DNA of 64,000 bases from Fluctibacter corallii. GTDB lineage: Bacteria; Pseudomonadota; Gammaproteobacteria; Enterobacterales; Alteromonadaceae. The first letter of the stretch is position 1. Every line of letters begins with the position of its first letter. Position numbers and translations under genes: made by a program. Positions 58,754 to 64,000 of the stretch are shown one piece after another. The DNA is taken from assembly GCF_025751585.1 (NCBI RefSeq), contig NZ_JAOWKX010000004.1:124001-188000 (forward strand), in the 5' to 3' direction. Below the pieces are notes generated by a model. That model did not search any database and was not told where the DNA came from. It worked only from the letters and a program-made list of their open reading frames with translations.

Positions 58754-58759
58754 TATAAT
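58754..58759 (+). promoter_or_regulatory. Predicted -10 element of trhP
   Basis: TATAAT is an exact consensus -10 hexamer, about 120 bases upstream of the trhP start and correctly placed relative to the FNR box. Confidence 0.6.
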
Positions 58760-58879
58760 TCGGGCGCGCGCGTTGGCAGCCTAAACGAATAGGTGTGCAT
58801 TCGGACGAAAGCACACCTGATTGTGCCTTGTTGTTCCCTTTCTTCGCGCGGTTTGACTTATTGAATCGAGGACCACACA

Positions 58880-60235
58880 TTGCAAACTCAAACCGAATTG
58901 TTATTACCTGCGGGCAGCTTGAAGCATATGCGCTATGCCTTTGCATTTGGCGCTGATGCCGTTTACGCAGGGCAGCCACGCTATAGCCTTAGAGTCCGAA
59001 ACAATGAATTTGATATTCACAAACTAGGCATTGGCATTGCCGAAGCGCATCGGTTAGGTAAGCAGTTTTATGTGGTCAATAACATTGCCCCCCACAATAA
59101 GAAAGTGGACACCTTTTTAAAAGACATTAAACCCGTAGTGGCGTTAAAGCCGGATGCTTTGATTATGTCTGATCCAGGGTTGATTATGATGGTACGTGAA
59201 GCGTTTCCAGATCAGGTCATTCATTTGTCGGTGCAAGCCAATGCAGTGAATTATGCGTCTGTGAATTTTTGGCAGCAGCAAGGGATTAAGCGTGTGATCT
59301 TGTCTCGTGAATTATCTTTAGATGAAATTGAAGACATTCGTCAGCGTTGTCCCGATATCGAGTTAGAGGTCTTTGTACATGGTGCTTTGTGTATGGCCTA
59401 CTCAGGTCGGTGTTTGCTGTCTGGCTACATTAACAAACGGGATCCTAACCAAGGTGCGTGTACAAATGCGTGTCGTTGGTCATATAGTGCCGCTGACGCT
59501 AAACAGGACGATGTAGGAAATATCGTTGCTATGGATGCAACGCCTACCTTGGGCATGGGAGCGAGTACAGAGCGCATGATGTTATTGGAAGAGCAGCAAA
59601 AACCCGGCGAGTTTATGCCCGCGTTTGAAGATGAACATGGCACCTACATTATGAACTCGAAAGACTTACGCGCTATTGAGCATGTAGAGCGGTTGGTTAA
59701 TATGGGCATTGATTCGTTGAAAATCGAAGGTCGAACTAAGTCATTTTATTATGTTGCGCGCACCGCACAGACCTATCGCCGCGCAATAGATGATGCAATT
59801 GCGAATAACGGGTTTAACCCAGAGTTAATGCAAGATCTTGATAAACTGACGAATCGTGGGTACACCGAAGGCTTCTTGCGTCGCCATACGCATGATAGTT
59901 ATCAAAACTATGAAACAGGCAGTTCAGTCAGTCACCTTCAGCAGCTAGTGGGTGAAGTCATTGACTTTGACCACAAAGCGTCAATGGCCACAGTCGACGT
60001 GAAAAATAAGTTTCTACTAGGCGACAGTCTGGAGTTAATGACACCCAAGGGCAATGAGCACATTCATGTCGAGTACATGACAGACTTAAAAGGTAATGCG
60101 CTAGATGCTGCCATGGGATCAGGGCATATTGTGCGATTGAAAGTCCCGCCAAGAAAAGTGCTTTGCCGAGGCATTGTGCTCAGAAATTTACCTCAAGGCA
60201 CGGATACCCGCGCGCCCTTTATAGAGGTGTTGTAG
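58880..60235 (+). CDS. trhP: tRNA 5-hydroxyuridine synthase TrhP (U32 peptidase-like, YegQ)
   Basis: This 451-residue U32-family protein matches E. coli TrhP/YegQ along its length: LLLPAGSLKHMRYAFAFGADAVYAGQPRYSLRVRNNEF, NIAPHNKK, MSDPGLIMMVRE, HLSVQANAVNY, the signature FVHGALCMAYSGRCLLSG and a cluster of cysteines (CTNACRW). TrhP hydroxylates U34 of certain tRNAs, a step using prephenate and Fe-S chemistry. A TTG start at 58880 lies 7 bases after GAGGA. The rlhA relative is shorter in wording similarity; I favour trhP. Confidence 0.9.
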   Translation: MQTQTELLLPAGSLKHMRYAFAFGADAVYAGQPRYSLRVRNNEFDIHKLGIGIAEAHRLGKQFYVVNNIAPHNKKVDTFLKDIKPVVALKPDALIMSDPGLIMMVREAFPDQVIHLSVQANAVNYASVNFWQQQGIKRVILSRELSLDEIEDIRQRCPDIELEVFVHGALCMAYSGRCLLSGYINKRDPNQGACTNACRWSYSAADAKQDDVGNIVAMDATPTLGMGASTERMMLLEEQQKPGEFMPAFEDEHGTYIMNSKDLRAIEHVERLVNMGIDSLKIEGRTKSFYYVARTAQTYRRAIDDAIANNGFNPELMQDLDKLTNRGYTEGFLRRHTHDSYQNYETGSSVSHLQQLVGEVIDFDHKASMATVDVKNKFLLGDSLELMTPKGNEHIHVEYMTDLKGNALDAAMGSGHIVRLKVPPRKVLCRGIVLRNLPQGTDTRAPFIEVL

Positions 60236-60274
60236 ATAACGTTACGCTTTGAATTGATATCTCGTTGTGCCTAT

Positions 60275-60286
60275 TTGGCATGCCAA
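60275..60286. repeat. Perfect 12-bp palindrome after trhP
   Basis: TTGGCATGCCAA is self-complementary, flanked by a second pair TGCC (60268-60271) and GGCA (60291-60294), so it can form a longer interrupted hairpin. It has no T-tail. Confidence 0.4.
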
Positions 60287-60329
60287 TGGAGGCAGGTGAA
60301 TAAGTAGAGTGAACGCAATTATTCAAGAA

Positions 60330-60557
60330 TCAAGATAGGTTTAATTGCTTGATAATTATGGTCAATAGATCTTCAGCATCAGAGTATTCTATCTCAGCCG
60401 CTCTACTGATATCTAAAATTAGGTTATCTACATTCGCATCATTGCTGAAAAGCTGCTCAACAATAGATGTAAGGGACTCTGAACTTGCAATACTGTGTGT
60501 GTCGCTAGCCAGCCTCATTGCGCTGGCTTTTTGTTCATCATAGTCTTGAGCTTCCAT
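60330..60557 (-). CDS. Small hypothetical protein
   Basis: This 75-residue acidic helical protein starts at the ATG at 60557, which is preceded on its strand by GAGGCG with 6-nt spacing; that good ribosome binding site is the main support. The protein contains Asp/Glu/Ser-rich helices (SSESLTSIVEQLFSNDANVDNLILDISRAAEIEYSDAEDLL). I recognise no domain. A strong plus-strand terminator-like hairpin lies within it. Confidence 0.45.
   Translation of the reverse strand: MEAQDYDEQKASAMRLASDTHSIASSESLTSIVEQLFSNDANVDNLILDISRAAEIEYSDAEDLLTIIIKQLNLS
60507..60533 (+). terminator. Rho-independent terminator shape, plus strand
   Basis: AGCCAGC (60507-60513) and GCTGGCT (60522-60528) form a 7-bp stem with an 8-nt loop followed by TTTTTG. 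It is antisense to the small hypothetical gene and could end transcripts from trhP. Confidence 0.5.
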
Positions 60558-60754
60558 ATTGAACGCCTCGAAGAAATGGACAATGCCAATCCAGAACTGA
60601 AACATGACATTGTCTCAACTGGCTATCCACTTCGAAGGGCGACTGGACGGCATTCTAGATATTTAAGCCCGATTAGCTGACACAGAATTCTGAACGCCCT
60701 CTGGCAAGATCATTGCGAACTGTACATTAGTAAAGAAAAACTTTGGAGCTTAGT

Positions 60755-61183
60755 ATGATAAAATCAACATCTTATTTAGTAGTAATTTTTGTTTCAATAT
60801 TATTGGTTACTAATGGAACAGAGGAACTTTATAAATTTGTTAATTTGTACTCTCTGTTTATATATTTTTTTATTCTTTTCTCTTTTAGTTTTCTTAAATT
60901 TGGTATTAAAAACAGTATTTTTTGCCTTTCAAAAGCCTTATCTATCAGTGATGTGGATTCTGGCTTAGTAAGCTCTTTTTATAGGTTTCAATATAAATTT
61001 TCGTATTCGGTTGCGGTCATATGCTTTGTATCAGGGGCAATAATAATCTTAATCAGTAGTGGTGGTTCTGAATTGCCAGGAGGCGGAACCATTGCTCAAG
61101 CATTCGGAATAAACGGGCTAATTGTTTTTTATGCGGTCATTTATTCAGAATTGTTGTGTAGACTTAAATTTAATAAGGATTAA
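60755..61183 (+). CDS. Small AT-rich membrane protein, unknown
   Basis: This 142-residue protein starts at ATG 60755 after GGAG (6-nt spacing). It has about four hydrophobic helices (YLVVIFVSILLVT, SLFIYFFILFSFSFLKF, YSVAVICFVSGAIIILIS, GINGLIVFYAVIYSELLC). The sequence is clearly more AT-rich than its neighbours, hinting at recent acquisition. The order of helices is vaguely MotA/TolQ-like, but no signature confirms it. Function unknown. Confidence 0.55.
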   Translation: MIKSTSYLVVIFVSILLVTNGTEELYKFVNLYSLFIYFFILFSFSFLKFGIKNSIFCLSKALSISDVDSGLVSSFYRFQYKFSYSVAVICFVSGAIIILISSGGSELPGGGTIAQAFGINGLIVFYAVIYSELLCRLKFNKD

Positions 61184-61500
61184 TTATGAAATTTTACGCA
61201 CTAGCTAGGCTAAGGAGCTAATGGGAATTGTATACTATCAATTTCAGCTTTTTGTAACTTTGTTGAAATGAAACCCATATTTTATCAGGGCTGCAGTCGT
61301 GTTGAGTGGGCTTACACACTCACATGAAATGATGGTAAAATTAGTCTCGTGCAAAGAAAATTTACACACGGTAGTCAATTTTGTGCTTCAGATCATGAAT
61401 GGTGGTGAACGCTTTTGGTTATTATGAGTTAAATGAGCAAATTTTTTTGTACTGAAATTGGCTCTTGTTATATAGGTATTTTATAGGGAAATACAAATAG
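61184..61500. other. Non-coding region before the ferredoxin gene
   Basis: No standard gene is visible in these 317 bases. An 11-codon frame at 61186-61221 follows AAGGA and could be a remnant or a leader. The right end holds the ferredoxin ribosome binding region (AGGGAAATA). Confidence 0.4.
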
Positions 61501-61746
61501 ATGGCGCTAACAATACTAAGCAGCTGCATTAATTGCGATATGTGTGAGCCCGAGTGCCCGAATCAGGCCATTGTGATGGGGGCGGAAATATACGAAATTA
61601 ATCCAGACAAATGCACTGAGTGCGTAGGGCATTATGACACGCCTCAGTGCGTGGCTGCATGCCCCATAGATTGCGTTGTTCCTGATCCGCAACACGAAGA
61701 GAGTTTAGCGCAGTTAGCTGATAAGTTTGTCATGCTTACCTCATAA
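61501..61746 (+). CDS. yfhL: YfhL-type 2[4Fe-4S] ferredoxin
   Basis: This 81-residue ferredoxin has CINCDMCEPECPNQAI and CTECVGHYDTPQCVAACP, the two 4Fe-4S cluster motifs with the insertion in the second one that is typical of the YfhL/Chromatium-type group. In E. coli, YfhL and Fe-S assembly are needed for RNA hydroxylation by a U32 protein. Its closeness to trhP supports that functional link here. Confidence 0.9.
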   Translation: MALTILSSCINCDMCEPECPNQAIVMGAEIYEINPDKCTECVGHYDTPQCVAACPIDCVVPDPQHEESLAQLADKFVMLTS

Positions 61747-61893
61747 TCAAACAGCGCAGAGTGGATGATACGCGCCTTACAAACGGTAAGTAGTGGAAAT
61801 TATTAAATAGTAATAATTTTCATTTGTAATAAGTTTTACATGTAACATCAAATCTATTACTCTTTGGGCATTCAAAGACTAGGGAATGCCCCC

Positions 61894-62178
61894 ATGGACG
61901 AAACCAGCGCTAAACACACTTTTACTCATATTCGCTCCCGTCATGTTGCAGCCATTGTCATGACATTGCTGACGGCAACCATCATGATTCCGGGGATGAC
62001 GACGTACCTACCCTTTGCGATCGCTGACAAAATCGGTGTGCCTATTTTTCTCTTCCCGTTTATTTGGGTCGGTCTGTTTTTGTATTGCTATATGGCAAAA
62101 AAGAGTGCGCATGCATGGATAATGCTTTGGGGATTAGCATTGGTGCATGGGCTGTTGTCGTTCTGGGCACTTAAGTAA
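61894..62178 (+). CDS. DUF3649-like small membrane protein of an iron-uptake cluster
   Basis: This 94-residue protein starts at ATG 61894. It has three hydrophobic helices (AAIVMTLLTATIMIPG, IFLFPFIWVGLFLYCYM, WIMLWGLALVHGLLSFW). Wording (SRHVAAIV, KKSAHAWIMLW) is like DUF3649. It precedes a PepSY gene by 10 bases and a DUF3325 gene, a trio typical of ferric-siderophore reduction clusters. Family is moderately sure. Confidence 0.6.
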   Translation: MDETSAKHTFTHIRSRHVAAIVMTLLTATIMIPGMTTYLPFAIADKIGVPIFLFPFIWVGLFLYCYMAKKSAHAWIMLWGLALVHGLLSFWALK

Positions 62179-62188
62179 GGATAGATTG

Positions 62189-63841
62189 ATGAAAAGCACA
62201 GACATTAAAAAGCTGTATCTGGTGCACAGTTGGGTGGGGCTTGTGACTGGCGTTCTACTTTTTGTTATTGCGCTTACCGGGGCGATGTCGGTATTTGGTC
62301 GACCAGAAATTAAAATATGGGCAAACCCAGATATTCGTTCGGGTATTGATATAGACACCCAACGTATAGAAACACTGATTGAAACCCATGCCAGTCATTT
62401 GCCAGCGCGTTTTCATGAGGAAATTTTGGTATTTATGCCGGGCACGCGCAGTTATGCCAACTTACGTATTCTGTTTGAAGATCATGAAAATGAAGAAGCG
62501 GTGTATTTGACCTTCGATAATCAAACTCTCGAAGTGATAGACCGGCAAGATGGCACACCTCGCGAAGTGTTTGCACAACGTAGAACCGATATCGCCGATT
62601 TTATTGTCGACTTTCATGCAGATTTACATTTGGGTCGGCCTGTTGGCCTGTTGCTGACGGGCTTACTGGGCTTAACTCTCATGGCATCCATCGTGACGGG
62701 TTTTATTATTCATCGCCAAAAATTAAAGCAGTTATTTACTTTTCGTTGGCGCAGAAGCACAGATATCACGCTAGCAGACAGCCATAAACTGTTTGGTGTA
62801 TGGGGCATGATTTTTCATGGTGTGATTGGGTTTAGTGGAGCTTTTCTCGGATTAGCTACAGTATTACTTATTCCCGCTGCGGCGTTTGTTAGCTTTGGTG
62901 GTGATCAGGATAAATTGATCGAAACCTTTAATACCACACCCGAGCCCGTACTGGCGCAAGTTCAGGCACCCACTCGCATCGCAGATGCGCTTGAGCATGC
63001 ATTGTCATATGACCAAGATATGCGAATGGAAGTGATGAGCATTTATGGTTACAACGATAAAAATGCTGTGATTTATGTCAGTGGTGTCGGCAGTGACAAC
63101 GTTTCTAGGCAAATCCTCAAATACGCAGGCGCCGAAGGTCACCTTGATGACGTCTTTGGCCAATTTGAAAAAGTGGGAGGCGTAACCAGTTACATTTTGG
63201 ATCTTATGTTCCCACTTCATTTCGGTAATTTTGGGGGGCCTTTTGTAAAGCTACTATGGACCGTGCTAGGTCTTAGCACGGCCTTACTTCCTTTGAGTGG
63301 CTTAATGTTGTGGATAGAGCGTGGTGTAAAAGCCAAGCAATCGAGTGTTTCGCTAAATACCTATACGCGTTTTAATCGTTTGATTACAGGCGCTTGTGGC
63401 GGCATTGTACTGGCGTGCGCTGCGCTGTTTCCAACGCAACTTTACTTAATTGCCACAGACACCATTCATAATACAGGCTTTATTATAGGGTGTGTGTTTT
63501 TCAGCTTATGGCTATTGGCAATTGCGTGGGCGTTTCTAGCGCCTTCCGTCTCTTCTGCGGCAAAACATATATTGTATACTGCGGGCGTTATACTACTGAG
63601 TGTATTACCGCTGAATACGCTGATTACGGGCGATTCGGTGCTCACAAGCACGGTAAACCAGCAATGGGAGACCTTAATTGCTGATGTAACGTTGTTTGTA
63701 CTGGGAGCCTGTATGGTGTTTTTCACGCGCAAAGGTGTGAAAGCGAGCCAGAGCGCAACGCAGGCCAATAAGACACAGGATGATACGTCATCAGCGCCAA
63801 CAAATACCGCTACGCAGCATGTAGTCAGACTCGGAGATTAG
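62189..63841 (+). CDS. PepSY-domain membrane protein (siderophore-iron reductase type)
   Basis: This 550-residue protein starts at ATG 62189 behind TAAGGA. It begins KLYLVHSWVGLVTGVLLFVIALTGAMSVF, the first PepSY TM helix with a histidine, and continues with VDFHADLHLGRPVG, LTGLLGLTLMASIVTGFIIHRQ, HKLFGVWGMIFHGVIGFSGAFLG, and LMFPLHFGNFGGPFVKLLWTVLGLSTALLPLSGLMLWIER. Paired histidines in the membrane helices suggest haem, as in ferric-siderophore reductases of the FpvG/FoxB type. A C-terminal TM block follows. The substrate is unknown. Confidence 0.85.
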   Translation: MKSTDIKKLYLVHSWVGLVTGVLLFVIALTGAMSVFGRPEIKIWANPDIRSGIDIDTQRIETLIETHASHLPARFHEEILVFMPGTRSYANLRILFEDHENEEAVYLTFDNQTLEVIDRQDGTPREVFAQRRTDIADFIVDFHADLHLGRPVGLLLTGLLGLTLMASIVTGFIIHRQKLKQLFTFRWRRSTDITLADSHKLFGVWGMIFHGVIGFSGAFLGLATVLLIPAAAFVSFGGDQDKLIETFNTTPEPVLAQVQAPTRIADALEHALSYDQDMRMEVMSIYGYNDKNAVIYVSGVGSDNVSRQILKYAGAEGHLDDVFGQFEKVGGVTSYILDLMFPLHFGNFGGPFVKLLWTVLGLSTALLPLSGLMLWIERGVKAKQSSVSLNTYTRFNRLITGACGGIVLACAALFPTQLYLIATDTIHNTGFIIGCVFFSLWLLAIAWAFLAPSVSSAAKHILYTAGVILLSVLPLNTLITGDSVLTSTVNQQWETLIADVTLFVLGACMVFFTRKGVKASQSATQANKTQDDTSSAPTNTATQHVVRLGD

Positions 63842-63843
63842 AG

Positions 63844-64000
63844 ATGGAAAGTGTATTGGTTTTAATCGCGTTAGCAATGCAATTCTCTGGGCTGATGGTG
63901 CTTAAATCTCGCCATGGATTGACCGCGCATATTGGCAAGCGAGCGTTGGGGCTTATGCTGTTGAGTTTGTCTTTTGTGAGCTTGAGTTTGGTGTATGGGA
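63844..64000 (+). CDS. DUF3325-like membrane protein, truncated by the window edge
   Basis: Starting at ATG 63844, two bases after the PepSY stop, the frame stays open to the right edge (52 codons). It reads as a hydrophobic protein (VLVLIALAMQFSGLMVLK, LMLLSLSFVSLSLVYG) consistent with DUF3325, the usual third member of the cluster. Its end is not visible. Confidence 0.6.
   Translation, partial: MESVLVLIALAMQFSGLMVLKSRHGLTAHIGKRALGLMLLSLSFVSLSLVYG

Overview
The window looks like a chromosomal segment of a marine gammaproteobacterium of the Alteromonadales (Alteromonas/Glaciecola-like). This rests on the gene set (RNase P RNA of the E. coli type, PhoB/PhoR, RdgC, dGTPase, CcoG, KefC, TrhP, YfhL, a very large TonB receptor) and on the moderate GC; no rRNA or tRNA is present to fix the taxonomy. 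No insertion sequence, prophage, CRISPR array or complete tRNA was recognised.

The first third (369-22183) is a compact, fully co-directional run of 14 genes, most overlapping or separated by fewer than 70 bases. It reads as one biosynthetic operon for a small acylated peptide: a PaiB-like flavin-binding protein, an N-acyl-amino-acid-synthase-like GNAT, a haem-oxygenase-like di-iron enzyme, a BtaA-like (DUF3419) 3-amino-3-carboxypropyl transferase, a complete RND exporter (adaptor and pump), an acyl-AMP ligase, a membrane-anchored penicillin-acylase-type Ntn hydrolase, a free carrier protein, a two-module NRPS (docking-C-A-T-C-A-T-TE), a FemAB/GNAT-like acyltransferase, a DUF3703 protein, a membrane fatty-acid desaturase and an MFS transporter. 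The specificity residues of the first adenylation domain read as a threonine code. Those of the second (two acidic pocket residues) suggest a basic amino acid. The logic suggested is acyl loading, dipeptide assembly, tailoring, export and periplasmic deacylation. I do not recognise this combination as a described pathway, and it is the most interesting part of the window.

From 22760 to 43200 the content is mostly household and signalling: an HDOD protein, a soluble four-PAS chemoreceptor, dgt, rdgC, an orphan sensor kinase, phoB-phoR, a prolyl-4-hydroxylase-like oxygenase, a surface lipoprotein and a TonB receptor separated by a strong terminator, a YbaK-type deacylase, a SYLF-domain lipoprotein, a large secreted Ig/Fn3-like repeat protein, and rnpB with a clear promoter.

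From 43201 to 64000 come two orphan periplasmic solute-binding-like proteins, a membrane-spanning winged-helix/STAND/TPR regulator with a small overlapping partner gene, a PAS-GGDEF diguanylate cyclase, a LysR regulator divergent from a glutathione-dependent formaldehyde detoxification pair (adhC, fghA) with a 10-bp-arm palindrome between them, ccoG divergent from a MocR-type regulator, a KefG/KefC potassium-efflux pair, and trhP (tRNA hydroxylation) behind a perfect FNR box at class II spacing. Two small uncharacterised genes, a YfhL-type ferredoxin and the start of a PepSY/DUF3649/DUF3325 iron-uptake-associated cluster that runs off the right edge complete the window.
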